From JANQUM01 sp047630355 (GTDB lineage Bacteria > Bacteroidota > Bacteroidia > Cytophagales > Spirosomataceae), in NCBI GenBank assembly GCA_047630355.1, contig JBLHXN010000001.1:33490-97489 (forward strand): a DNA stretch of 64,000 nt, given 5' to 3'. Of the stretch, positions 35,271 to 44,197 are shown one piece after another (position 1 is the first letter of the stretch; each line of letters starts with the position of its first letter). The notes below the pieces were generated by a model, which saw nothing but the letters and a program-made list of their open reading frames with translations, was not told the origin of the DNA and searched no databases. The position numbers and the translations under genes are program-made.

Positions 35271-36194
35271 ATGAGAACAACTTATAAATACAGCTTAACA
35301 GCACTACTTTTTCTTGCAACGCTTACGTCTTGCGAGGACGTAATTGATCTTGAAACCCGTGATGGTGTGGAACAACTCGTGGTGGATGCGTGGTTGACAA
35401 ACGATGCTCCGCAGCAGGTAGTGAAACTTACTATTTCGCAACCGTATTTTGATAATTCGCCCCCGTCAGTCGCTTTGGGAGCTACGGTTATTGTCTTTTC
35501 GCAAGACAGCACTGCGTACCAATTTCTTGACAAAAAAGGGAATGGAGAATATATTTACGAAAGCCCTGAAGGCGAATCACTCATTAGAAATGTGGGAGAA
35601 AGCTATGCTCTTTATGTAAATTACGAAGGAGAAGAATACGTTTCACTTGCTCAACTGAATCCTGTTCCTAAAATAGATTCTATTGCGTACGAGGCGTTTA
35701 CTTCGCCAATAAATCTGAATGATTCGTTGCCATCGTCAGGGTTTATCGCCCAGTTTTACGCTACCGATTTTTTGGGTCAGGGAAATGCTTATTGGATTCG
35801 CTATCGTAAAAACGGCAAGCTGAAGAACAAGCCGAATAATCTGATTTTATCTTACGATGGTGGCTTTACTCCGGGTGCTGATACAGATGGGCTGCAGTTT
35901 ATCCTTCCTATCAGACAATCGATAAATGAATTTGGTGGAAGACTCTACCAAGATAAAGACTCGCTTGAGGTAGAGATTTACTCACTTTCTTTAGAAGCTT
36001 ATTTTTTCCTTTTTCAGGTAGTCCAAGAGTCTTCTAACGGCGGTATTTTTGCCGTGCCGTCTGCCAATATTCCCACAAATATCTTTAACCGAAATTCGGC
36101 ATCGCCCAAAACAGCAATTGGGTGGTTTGGGGTTTCTTCGGTAAGTAAATTATCGACGATGATTGACAAAGCCAAGGCGAGACCAGAGCAGTAA
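35271..36194 (+). CDS. DUF4249 family lipoprotein
   Basis: 307-residue envelope protein. The signal MRTTYKYSLTALLFLATLTSC gives lipobox Cys21. The family pattern follows: DVIDLETRDGVEQLVVDAWLTN, then an Ig-like domain (PSVALGATVIVFSQD, GESYALYVNYEGEEYVS). The start is ATG 35271; a longer open frame starts at 35238 but would hide the signal. It probably acts with the upstream TonB receptor, perhaps as a lid or capture protein by analogy with SusD, though no sequence relation to SusD is claimed. The substrate is unknown. Confidence 0.9.
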   Translation: MRTTYKYSLTALLFLATLTSCEDVIDLETRDGVEQLVVDAWLTNDAPQQVVKLTISQPYFDNSPPSVALGATVIVFSQDSTAYQFLDKKGNGEYIYESPEGESLIRNVGESYALYVNYEGEEYVSLAQLNPVPKIDSIAYEAFTSPINLNDSLPSSGFIAQFYATDFLGQGNAYWIRYRKNGKLKNKPNNLILSYDGGFTPGADTDGLQFILPIRQSINEFGGRLYQDKDSLEVEIYSLSLEAYFFLFQVVQESSNGGIFAVPSANIPTNIFNRNSASPKTAIGWFGVSSVSKLSTMIDKAKARPEQ

Positions 36195-36207
36195 AATACC
36201 TTGATAG

Positions 36208-36381
36208 TCTAAATACTTTGAAATTGAAAGTGGTATAATAAAAGGAGAAATGCCGAGGCGGGCTTTAAAGTTAATTTACGATTGGTTAAACTTGCATAAA
36301 GACGAGTTGAATGTAAAGTGGCTTCGTTGCCAAACGCAAGAAACTCTTTTTAAGATTCAACCTTTAAAGGAGAAAAAATGA
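36208..36381 (+). pseudogene. DUF4160 gene remnant (C-terminal half only)
   Basis: The frame through ATG 36250 reads MPRRALKLIYDWLNLHKDEL and ends at TGA 36379-36381. This is the C-terminal half of DUF4160 proteins as I know them (RALxLVxEWxxLHxxEL). Homology extends upstream of the ATG (FEIESGIIKGE) to an in-frame TAG at 36205, right after the DUF4249 stop, so the first half is gone. Its TGA overlaps the ATG of the following DUF2442 gene (ATGA), the arrangement of the intact gene pair. An AAAGGAG sequence precedes each ATG. Confidence 0.75.
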
Positions 36382-36632
36382 TTTTAAAAGTAATTCAAGC
36401 AAAGTACATTAAGGAGTTTGAAGTTGAGCTAACCTTTAACGACGGCTCTAAAGGAATAGCAGATTTAAAAAATGCTTTTCAGGGACCCGTTTTTGAAAAA
36501 TTGAAAAACGTAAATTATTTTAAGCGGTTTACGCTAAATCGTTGGACAATTGAGTGGGAAAATGGAGCTGATTTTGCCCCTGAGTTTTTGCAAAATTTAG
36601 CTTTGAAGGGAGAAGCCCAAGCTGAGAATTAA
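36378..36632 (+). CDS. DUF2442 family protein
   Basis: 84-residue small protein with the DUF2442 pattern: VIQAKYIKEFEVELTFNDG, FQGPVFEKLKNVNYFKRF and TIEWENGADFAPEFL. DUF4160 and DUF2442 genes are frequent neighbours and have been suggested to form toxin-antitoxin-like or mobile stability pairs. Here the DUF4160 partner is truncated, so the pair is probably not functional. AAAGGAGAAAAA directly before the ATG is a strong Shine-Dalgarno-like sequence, rare in this window, consistent with foreign origin. Confidence 0.85.
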   Translation: MILKVIQAKYIKEFEVELTFNDGSKGIADLKNAFQGPVFEKLKNVNYFKRFTLNRWTIEWENGADFAPEFLQNLALKGEAQAEN

Positions 36633-36703
36633 AAAGTAGCAACTTGAGCCGCTTTTAGCTATTATTGACGAAACAAAGGCGAAATCGGAGGAAGAGTGAG
36701 AAA

Positions 36704-37117
36704 CTACCCGCACTTCGGACAAACGCCTTGCACAAGCATATTCACTTCTTCTCGGGCGTAACCTTCGGGAAGAGAAAACGTAGGAATGTGAACGCTCTCA
36801 ATGCACGTAGTATCATTGCAGACAGAACACTTAAAATGTACGTGATTATGGTTGTGAGCTTCGTCTGTGCAAGTTGAGCGACAAATGGCGTATTTACTCC
36901 CGCCGTCGCCGTCTAATATTTTGTGAATCAGTCCTTTATCAACAAAAGTTTTAAGTGTTCGGTAGATGGTGACACGGTCGAATTGTTCGCCAAATTCATT
37001 CTCTAAATCGCTGTGAGATTTGGCACTTTCGTCTTCCTGAAACGCCCGCAAAATTTCTTCCCGACACTCAGTTAGGCGGAGATTATGCGATTTCAAAAGT
37101 GTTTTTGCTGCACTCAT
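36704..37117 (-). CDS. Fur-family metalloregulator
   Basis: 137-residue transcriptional repressor. The winged-helix DNA-binding domain (about 1-80: LRLTECREEILRAF, FDRVTIYRTLKTFVDKGLIHKI) is followed by a metal-binding dimerisation domain with a histidine-rich HNHNHVHFKCSVC and the C-terminal CPKC. These give structural zinc (two CxxC pairs) and regulatory metal ligands. Whether it is Fur, Zur or PerR cannot be told; the short His-rich form and divergent partners give no regulon clue. No Fur box was recognised nearby. Confidence 0.92.
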   Translation of the reverse strand: MSAAKTLLKSHNLRLTECREEILRAFQEDESAKSHSDLENEFGEQFDRVTIYRTLKTFVDKGLIHKILDGDGGSKYAICRSTCTDEAHNHNHVHFKCSVCNDTTCIESVHIPTFSLPEGYAREEVNMLVQGVCPKCG

Positions 37118-37159
37118 TTTGTATTAGATTAGAAAAGTATAAAATTATTCAACGTGCGG

Positions 37160-37843
37160 CTACACGGTGTAGCGATATCTAGCCGATATAATTGTTGCAG
37201 CTTTAGTTAGCTTTTTGCCAATTATCCGTATTGATTTTGACCTATTCCCATTCATAGTAACAACTTCAAACGTTTTTTCGTGTAAAATATCAAAGTTGGT
37301 AAAAATAGCTTTGTGCAAATAATCAATTGCATGATGCCTTAAAATCGCACCTTCATTGTCTTCAAATACTCCATAAGGTTTACGATTTGAATACTCGTAT
37401 CTATCAATATGTCTTTGATTTGAATTTATAAGTAGATCGTTAACATACAAAATTTCATTTGGTTTAATTACCCCCGTTAATTCTTGAATCAATTTTGTTT
37501 GGTCAGAGTCTAATGGAATGCATGTCAAAACGGTAAAAGTAGAACTAAATCAAATTCGTTGTTAGAAAATTCAATTGCTTAGTGTTATTTTGATGAAAAT
37601 CTAAATTGTGGAAGTTGGTTTTGGCTTTTTCTATCATTGCTTTGGAATTATCAATTCCGATAATATTCTTATATCCTTTTGGTAAATGTCATTTGTTAAT
37701 CTACCATAACCACAGCAGTAATCCAAAATCTTCGCATTCGGGTTTAAGGTTGATTTTAAAATATTCCAATCAATTTGATGGTTGAAGCTTTTCTGGTTTG
37801 CAACTTTATCCTAATAATCAGTTTGGTTTAATTTTAGGTTCAT
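37160..37843 (-). pseudogene. SAM-dependent methyltransferase, multiply broken
   Basis: Class I methyltransferase. The pieces read, in order, MNLKLNQTDY-stop-DKVANQKSFNHQIDWNIL, then NAKILDYCCGYGRLTNDIYQK (motif I), then IIGIDNSKAMIEKAKTNF, then FSNNEFDLVLLLP, then TCIPLDSDQTKLIQELTGVI to the end. They lie in different frames. Lesions: TAG at 37813-37811 and three one-base losses near 37680 (A run), 37576 (A run) and 37528 (G). The last 122 codons stay open. Four lesions in one gene indicate real loss of function. Intact homologues would methylate a small molecule; the substrate is unknown. Confidence 0.85.
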
Positions 37844-37881
37844 TATGGATGACTAAATCTCATTTCTAATATCTTCAATTT

Positions 37882-39705
37882 CTAAGCATTCAATGTTTCT
37901 TCCGCTACGTTTCGTTCAAACTGAAGTTTAACCAAATTTGCGTAATTTCCTTCGGTATTCAAAATCAACTCTTCGTGACTTCCCGACTCAATTATTTCAC
38001 CATTTTTCAATACGTAGATTTTGTCCACGTTGCGGATCGTTGCCAAGCGATGAGCAATAATAATGGTTGTGCGGTTTTTCATCAATTCGTCCAAAGCGTC
38101 TTGCACTAATCTTTCAGATTCAGAATCTAAGGCACTCGTGGCTTCATCGAGTAACAGAATTGCCGGGTCTTTCAAAATTGCCCGAGCAATGGCAATTCGT
38201 TGACGTTGTCCACCCGAAAGCTTTACACCGCGTTCTCCCACTATAGTTTGGTACTTTTCAGGAAACCCATTAATGAATTCAGTAGCGTTTGCCCGTTCGG
38301 CAGCTTCAATCACTTCTGCTTCGGTTGCATCGGGTTTTCCGTAACTGATGTTTTCGTAAATCGTTCCTCCAAAAAGCATCACTTCCTGTGGCACAATTGC
38401 TACGTTGCTTCGCAAGCTGCTCACGTTCAGTTCTTCAATATTATTATCCGCTATTTCTATACTTCCAGCATCGAGCGGATACATCTTCATTAGCAATTGT
38501 ACAATCGTGGATTTTCCGGCTCCACTTTGTCCAACCAACGCAATTTTATCACCCGACTTTATATTTAAATTAATTCCTTTTAAAACGGATATATCCGGAC
38601 GGGTAGGATAACTAAATTTAACATTGTTATAAACAATATTTCCTCGTAAATCTACTGCTTGAATTGGAGTGTCACTATCCACTTCTGAGTCTTCTTGCAG
38701 AATCTCCATTAGCCTTTCTGACGCTCCGATACTTCCTTGTAATTGTCCGTAAATATCACCCAAGCCGCCCATTGAACCACCGATAAATATGGTGTAAAAC
38801 AAGAAGGTGAGTAGATCAGCGAGCCGCATTTCGCCATCCAGCACGAGTTGTCCGCCGTACCAGACAACTGCTACAATTCCACCAAACATCCCGACGATAA
38901 AAAACGTGATAAATGCCCCTCGCAGCGTTGCGGCTTTTAACGCTACGTTTACCACATCAGTCAAGGCGTTTCCGTAACGTCCGATTTCTAAACGCTCATT
39001 GGTGAATGCTTTTACAACATTGACTGACTGTAACGTTTCTTCCACAATTACGTTGGCTTCGGCGAGTTTGTCTTGGGCTTTTTTGGAGAATTTACGGATG
39101 TATTTTCCGAAGAAAAGAGCCGAGCCGACCAAAATAGGAAACGTTGCTAACATGAATAATGTCAGCTTCCACGACAAAAATAGAATGATAGAAATTCCAA
39201 CTATCAACGTCGCAATCTGACGAAAGAACTCCGCCAAAGTAATGGACATCACATTCTGAATAGAAGACACATCAGAAGTCAGACGACTGGTTAATTCACC
39301 AACCCGGCGTTGTTCAAAAAAAGTGATAGGTAATGTGATGAATTTACTATAAACCGTCCGGCGAATATCGGCAGCAGTACGCTCGCTAACTTGAGCGAAA
39401 TAGTAAACACGAAAAAACGAAAAAATGCCTTGAAAAATGAGAATTCCCCCAAAAAAGAGGGTGACTTCGTTGAGGGTATAATCCGAATTTCCTTCAATAA
39501 CGGCGGTCATTTCGCCGATAAGCATCGGGAAACTCAATGTAGTGGCACTCGAAAGTACCAAGAATATCAATCCAATTGCAAACGTCCATTTATATGGTAG
39601 TACGAAGCTGAACAACTGCTTTGCTTTGCTCAAACCTTCTTTACTTATTTTGCGTTTTTCTTTCGGGTCCGCTTCGTCAAAAAAACTCTTCCTCTCTTTG
39701 GCCAT
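37882..39705 (-). CDS. ABC transporter, fused permease-ATPase (MsbA/BmrA type)
   Basis: 607-residue type IV half-exporter that works as a homodimer in the inner membrane. An ABC membrane domain of six helices (about 35-330) precedes the nucleotide-binding domain, with Walker A (GQSGAGKST), Q-loop, signature (LSGGQRQRIAIARAIL) and Walker B with catalytic Glu (ILLLDEATSALDSE), then the H-loop (IIAHRLATI). Substrates of relatives include lipids, drugs or peptides; no partner gene shows which. The ATG at 39705 gives a typical length. Transcribed alone, downstream of a pseudogene terminator. Confidence 0.93.
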   Translation of the reverse strand: MAKERKSFFDEADPKEKRKISKEGLSKAKQLFSFVLPYKWTFAIGLIFLVLSSATTLSFPMLIGEMTAVIEGNSDYTLNEVTLFFGGILIFQGIFSFFRVYYFAQVSERTAADIRRTVYSKFITLPITFFEQRRVGELTSRLTSDVSSIQNVMSITLAEFFRQIATLIVGISIILFLSWKLTLFMLATFPILVGSALFFGKYIRKFSKKAQDKLAEANVIVEETLQSVNVVKAFTNERLEIGRYGNALTDVVNVALKAATLRGAFITFFIVGMFGGIVAVVWYGGQLVLDGEMRLADLLTFLFYTIFIGGSMGGLGDIYGQLQGSIGASERLMEILQEDSEVDSDTPIQAVDLRGNIVYNNVKFSYPTRPDISVLKGINLNIKSGDKIALVGQSGAGKSTIVQLLMKMYPLDAGSIEIADNNIEELNVSSLRSNVAIVPQEVMLFGGTIYENISYGKPDATEAEVIEAAERANATEFINGFPEKYQTIVGERGVKLSGGQRQRIAIARAILKDPAILLLDEATSALDSESERLVQDALDELMKNRTTIIIAHRLATIRNVDKIYVLKNGEIIESGSHEELILNTEGNYANLVKLQFERNVAEETLNA

Positions 39706-39836
39706 TAGTTTTTAAAGATTTTAGTTGGTAGACTTCGACTACGAAAATTCTATCTCATCCACGCTTTTTAACGTTTTGCGGAATAGAAGTGTTCCACGTA
39801 CCGAGGTTATCAATAATTAATAGGCCATAAACAAAA

Positions 39837-39868
39837 AAGAACTGCCGGGACGCGTCCCGGCAGTTCTT
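39837..39868 (-). terminator. Terminator of the broken lipoprotein gene
   Basis: Perfect 32-base palindrome with 16-base arms AAGAACTGCCGGGACG and its complement. On the minus strand it is followed by a T6 run (39838-39833). It lies just past the lipoprotein frame's end at 39887, so transcription of that pseudogene once ended here. Confidence 0.9.
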
Positions 39869-39886
39869 AAAAATAAGTCTTTTAAC

Positions 39887-41141
39887 TTACTTTTTGATGT
39901 CTATGATGTACCTGTCTGCATTATCCGTAGTGGTTACGTTGACTGATTTTATTTCCAGTAGGTAGTACTTCGTTCCATTATTGACCACGAGTATATCTCC
40001 TGCCGCAATTTGGTTACTTATTAATGTTCCGCTACTTGTACTTCGTGAAGGCAACTCCGTTGTTAAATAGATCCGTAATTTCTTCTTTACTCTTTACGCT
40101 GTCAAACGAGAAAGTATCGGAGATTCCGTTTTGACCTCTCACTACGTATTTTACGATTGAACCGTTTACTTCGGAAATTTGCTGCTTCCAGTTTGTGGCA
40201 AAAGGTTTCGTATCGCCAATACTCTGATCTTTAATTTCGGCAGAAGAATTCATAGAACCCGTTCCTTTTCCTGTGTCAGGATCAAGACCACTTGTACCTG
40301 ATGGGCCAGCAGTATTCAGTAAAACTCTTACCACAAGTTTAACCGTAGTACCAACGATTGCAACGATATTTTGCGATTGCGATTGCGAAAGCCCCATTTC
40401 ATCAGTAAAAATAAAAGGATAAACGGACCTCCCAGTTACTTCCGGAGAATTGATAGTTATTCTTTTATCAAAGTTGCTTTTGTCTCCATCTGCAATTGGC
40501 TGCGGATTTGCGGTAAATTTATTTAAGAACTGATCGTACGATAACCGACTCAGATCAGTGATTTTAACTCCATTTTTCTGTACCTCTATTGATTTCAACG
40601 GAGATGTTCCTTTTACTACTTTAGAAGAGTTTGAGAAGAGAGCATCCGGGCCGATATTCAGACTACCTGCCGATGATAATGATAGTATCGGAGCAACTCC
40701 CGCCGTCGTAATAGGGATACTTTGGTTTGACCTCCGATCCGCATCATCTTCCACAATAAAAGTATCAGTTTTAGAGAGGTCAGTATGAGTAATTACTGTA
40801 ATCAATCAACGTTTTATCGTTTCCAAAAAGCAAAATCGAGTTTGACGATACCGTCGTTCCGTTTATCTTGATGCGTTCTAAAGGGATGTTCGTTTCAGTT
40901 TCCTGAACTGTTAAGAACTCTCAACGGGCTATCAACGCCTGAACTTCTAAGCTTTACCGCAAACTTTTGATCCGGCGTTAATTGATGCGTCCTGATTTAT
41001 AATTCCTTGTCTTGCTTCTAAAGATACGCTAGAATCGTTTGGAAGAGGAGCTCCCGGGTCTATGAGATCTGTGCACGATGTAGAAAGTACGCTGCTTATA
41101 ATGAACGCGAATGCTAAACTTGCAAAATTGAATTTTCTCAT
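39887..41141 (-). pseudogene. Surface lipoprotein gene with four frameshifts
   Basis: ATG 41141 opens MRKFNFASLAFAFIISSVLSTSC, a lipoprotein signal. The rest is readable only by changing frame four times: at about 40966 (an extra A), 40902 (G), 40800-40807 (GATT duplicated) and 40043 (an extra A). The pieces are LRSSGVDSPLRVLNSSG, ETETNIPLERIKINGTTV, a 257-codon central frame (THTDLSKTDTFIVEDD to DLFNNGVAFTK) and STSSGTLISNQIAAG to a TAA at 39887. Each piece is free of stops over its length, which implies recent or simultaneous damage. All four changes look like additions, and a good terminator remains. I do not recognise the family. Confidence 0.8.
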
Positions 41142-41262
41142 TAAATGTTTTTGTTTGATTGTTTCCACCTTTCGACCCCGAATAAAAGTATTGGTCACTA
41201 ATTGTCGGAATACGAACAATAGTTCAAAAGAAGTATTCTGTTAACTCAGTGATTCAGGAGCA

Positions 41263-42348
41263 TTAACTTGTCTGAAAATACTTCACTTCTACGGTAGCTT
41301 TCTCTAAAATAGCGGCAGTACGTTCAGGACGGGCATCTGTCAGGAAAATTTGACCGAAAGTGTGGTCATTGATGCTTTCAATAATTTTATTGATACGTCT
41401 ATCGTCCAGTTTATCAAAAACATCATCGAGTAGGAGAATGGGCTTGGTATTTTTTTCGGTGCAGAGTAGTTTAAACTGAGCCAAACGTAACGCCATTACG
41501 AATGCTTTCTTTTGCCCTTGCGACCCAAATTTCTTTATTGGATAATCGTCAATTTCGAATTCGTAATCATCGCGGTGAATTCCCTTCGTAGTACGTTGGG
41601 CGTACAAATCAACTTGTTTATTTTTACGAAAATTGACAATGAAGTCAATATCGTTAACTTCAGAATTATAAACGATATTTACCTTCTCCCGGCTTTCACT
41701 AAGTTCGGCGTACTTTTCGGTAAAAATGGGTTGGAAGCGTTCTAAGAAAATTCGGCGTTCAGAATTAATTTCTAACGCCAACCGTAGTAAGTCTTCTGTG
41801 TAAATATCCAGTAAATCATCGTCTACAAAGTTTTGTTCAGCAAACTGCTTCAGCAAACTATTGCGTTGATCCAAAATGCGATTGTAGTGTTGATAACGTG
41901 AGAGGTATTCGGAGTTCATTTGCGAAATTACGCCGTCAAAAAAACGCCGTCGGGTGTCACTGCTATCACGAATTAAGTCGGTGTCATCAGGGCCAATTAG
42001 CACAATCGGGTATTTGCCAATGTGTTCCGTGATTCGTTCGTAAGGTTGGCGGTCGTGGAGCAAAATCTTTCGTTGTCCCCGCTGCATGGAGCAGGTTATT
42101 TGTTCCTGTTTATCATCTTTATCAAATAGCCCGTCAATCATCATGGCATTGGCATCGTGCCGAATACTGAGAGCGTCCTGATTCTGAATCGAGCTTTTGG
42201 TTAGTCCTAAGTAATAAACAGCATCCAGCAAGTTGGTTTTGCCGCTGCCGTTATCTCCGACAATGCAATTAATATTGGGTGAGAAATCCGCCGTAAATTC
42301 TTCGTAATTACGGAAGTTGAGGAGGTAAATGCGTTTGAGGTATTGCAA
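41263..42348 (-). CDS. recF: DNA replication and repair protein RecF
   Basis: SMC-like ATPase that loads RecA onto gapped DNA with RecO and RecR. The 361-residue protein has Walker A (IVGDNGSGKTNLLDAVYYL), the family segments LIGPDDTDLIRDSSDTRRRF and GSQGQKKAFVMALRLAQ (signature), and Walker B (PILLLDDVFDKLDDRR). The family N-terminus (LQYLKRIYLLNFRNYEE) begins at a TTG at 42348. The nearest ATG at 42408 would add 20 residues encoded by an intergenic repeat (42362-42400), so TTG is chosen. dnaA and dnaN are not adjacent. Confidence 0.93.
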   Translation of the reverse strand: MQYLKRIYLLNFRNYEEFTADFSPNINCIVGDNGSGKTNLLDAVYYLGLTKSSIQNQDALSIRHDANAMMIDGLFDKDDKQEQITCSMQRGQRKILLHDRQPYERITEHIGKYPIVLIGPDDTDLIRDSSDTRRRFFDGVISQMNSEYLSRYQHYNRILDQRNSLLKQFAEQNFVDDDLLDIYTEDLLRLALEINSERRIFLERFQPIFTEKYAELSESREKVNIVYNSEVNDIDFIVNFRKNKQVDLYAQRTTKGIHRDDYEFEIDDYPIKKFGSQGQKKAFVMALRLAQFKLLCTEKNTKPILLLDDVFDKLDDRRINKIIESINDHTFGQIFLTDARPERTAAILEKATVEVKYFQTS

Positions 42349-42361
42349 ATTGCGGGTTATA

Positions 42362-42400
42362 TTGACCCCTTCCCAACCCTCTCCCAAGGGGAGGGCTAAG
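42362..42400. repeat. CCCTCTCCC-type intergenic repeat upstream of recF
   Basis: The stretch contains CCCTCTCCCAAGGGGAGGG, an imperfect palindrome, flanked by ttgacccc and gctaagttg. I recall sequences of the form GGAGAGGGTTGGGAGGGG as widespread intergenic repeats in Bacteroidetes. It happens to be open in the recF frame, creating a false N-terminal extension. Confidence 0.55.
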
Positions 42401-42420
42401 TTGGGCATTATTTTTTTCTT

Positions 42421-42810
42421 TCAATCCAACTTATACCACTCTTTTACATCAAGCGGTTGGCGGCGAAGAGAACGTTCTTCGGGAGCGTAATATTTGGCGA
42501 GGTAATCAAGTACTTTCGGCTCGGCTTCGCCCAAATCCCAAAGGTTTTGTGTTTTTTGCATCCACCTGATTTTCTCCTTCCAACCGTCCCGTGTGAAACG
42601 GTTCATGGTAATAAGTTTTGATGAATGACAGCTTGTGCAATGAGCCTGAACGAACATTAGATTTTCGTCCAGACGTAAGCCCGTAGCAGCGTCTATTCCA
42701 TCGGTGGTTGCAACGGTATTTTCTACAACTTCTTCAGTAGGTTGTTGAGCAGTTTTACAAGCTGAAACACCGAAAATCACCAAACTGACTATGAAAGCTA
42801 TTTTTTTCAT
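42421..42810 (-). CDS. Monoheme c-type cytochrome lipoprotein
   Basis: 129-residue envelope electron carrier. The signal MKKIAFIVSLVIFGVSAC ends at lipobox Cys18. A single haem site CTSCH (residues 58-62) follows the segment LMFVQAH, and the region RFTRDGWKEKIRWMQ near residue 75 resembles SorB-like cytochromes that accept electrons from sulfite dehydrogenase. The molybdoenzyme gene lies just upstream on the same strand (about 100 bases), which supports this pairing. The start is ATG 42810; a frame from 42846 adds residues before the signal. Confidence 0.88.
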   Translation of the reverse strand: MKKIAFIVSLVIFGVSACKTAQQPTEEVVENTVATTDGIDAATGLRLDENLMFVQAHCTSCHSSKLITMNRFTRDGWKEKIRWMQKTQNLWDLGEAEPKVLDYLAKYYAPEERSLRRQPLDVKEWYKLD

Positions 42811-42912
42811 TTGATATTTTTTGTCCCGCAAACTACGGAGATTCACGCAGATTGAACGTTTTGTTTACTCGTTCTATCCTAAAATCGAATAATTAAGAAT
42901 CCAATACCGAGT

Positions 42913-44145
42913 TTAACTAACTTTTACGGCGATGCGGTGGCAGGAGTTGTTTAAGTATCCTTTTGGGTTCCAACCGGGAATGACCATTGGTTGGGATTTA
43001 CCTTCTGAATCGGTGGCTTTTGCCCAAATTTCGTAATAACCACTTTGTGGGAACCCGACCTCCGCCGACCAGTGTTGCCAAGCCAAACGGTTTACGGGTT
43101 TTGTGAGTTTGCATTGTTGCCAAGTAGCTCCGAAGTCTATCGAGATGTTCACCTCTGTGACTTCCAAATCGCCCGCCCAAGCGTGTCCGTTTACGCTCAA
43201 CTTTTTATTAGAAGATAGTGATGCTCCCGTTTTCGGATAAGTTATTAGGGATTTTACGGGCATAGATTCAATGATTTTCAAATCTTCCATTGCCACTTTT
43301 TCACCCGGCTGAACCGGATTTTTGGGGACGCGATAACTATCACCTTCCATTTTTGGTCCGTCGTGTACGATGTTTCGAATCACTATTTTGTCCAACCATT
43401 TCCCCGAAGTAGAAGCTGGCCAACCTCCGACTACCAATCGTAACGGATGCCCGTTTTGAAAAGGAATATTTTCATCGTTCATCGCCCAAGCCACAAGCGT
43501 TTCGTCTTCGAGGGCTTTACTCATCGGCACGCCTCGTGAAATTACTACTTTGCCGGCATCGCCACTGAGATGCGTATCTTTTCCGTAATAACCGATGTAA
43601 ATAGCATCTTCTTTGACTCCGACATCTTCTAAAATATCTTTTAACCGCACGCCTGTCCATTTTGCACAAGCCACGGCTCCTTCTGTCCATTGGTTTCCTG
43701 ATGCAGACGGATAGAACCCCGCCCGACCATTACCGCCGCATTCGAGGGTTAATTGGTACGAGTAGGTTTTAAACTTACTTTTTAATTCAGCGATAGTAAA
43801 TGACTTGGTTTGTTTCGCAGATTCCCCGGATATTTCGAGCGTCCACGAGTTTACATTAATATTTTCGGGTGGGATTCCGTTGTTCCTGACGAAAAACTTG
43901 CCGGCTGGTGTAACTTCGTCATTCAATAAATGAGCAGGAGCTTCAACGTTCCAAGGGCGATTATTTAGAATGGTGAGATTCGGGTCTTTGCCAGGCAAAA
44001 TATCATCCGCAGATGGCATACCTACTAATTCCATGTCTTTGGGAACATTTCGGGAAAAGACGACGGGAATGCCTAATGCACCAGCAATTGCGGTAAGTGA
44101 ACTTTTAATTAAGAAATCTCGACGTTTGACTGGGCGGTTTTTCAA
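42913..44145 (-). CDS. Sulfite oxidase-family molybdopterin protein (SorA/SoxC-like)
   Basis: 410-residue exported molybdoenzyme. A Tat-like signal (KRRDFLIKSSLTAIAGALG) precedes the sulfite-oxidase catalytic domain. The molybdenum-ligating cysteine lies in TLECGGNGRAGF, and a Mo-co oxidoreductase dimerisation domain follows (about 270-400, VNGHAWAGDLEVTEVNISID). The family oxidises sulfite to sulfate; with the adjacent monoheme cytochrome it looks like a sulfite dehydrogenase. No ATG fits: the ATG at 44220 lies inside the upstream tamL gene. The TTG at 44145 directly before the twin-arginine motif is chosen. Sulfite as substrate is inferred from family and pairing. Confidence 0.9.
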   Translation of the reverse strand: MKNRPVKRRDFLIKSSLTAIAGALGIPVVFSRNVPKDMELVGMPSADDILPGKDPNLTILNNRPWNVEAPAHLLNDEVTPAGKFFVRNNGIPPENINVNSWTLEISGESAKQTKSFTIAELKSKFKTYSYQLTLECGGNGRAGFYPSASGNQWTEGAVACAKWTGVRLKDILEDVGVKEDAIYIGYYGKDTHLSGDAGKVVISRGVPMSKALEDETLVAWAMNDENIPFQNGHPLRLVVGGWPASTSGKWLDKIVIRNIVHDGPKMEGDSYRVPKNPVQPGEKVAMEDLKIIESMPVKSLITYPKTGASLSSNKKLSVNGHAWAGDLEVTEVNISIDFGATWQQCKLTKPVNRLAWQHWSAEVGFPQSGYYEIWAKATDSEGKSQPMVIPGWNPKGYLNNSCHRIAVKVS

Positions 44146-44197
44146 ATTGTACTCTCGTTTATGTAAGCGAAAGTTACAAAAACTTGTTGAAAATTTA

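Noticed and set aside
39391..39600. Short frames antisense to the ABC transporter
   Set aside because: The ABC transporter frame covers the region with all catalytic motifs.
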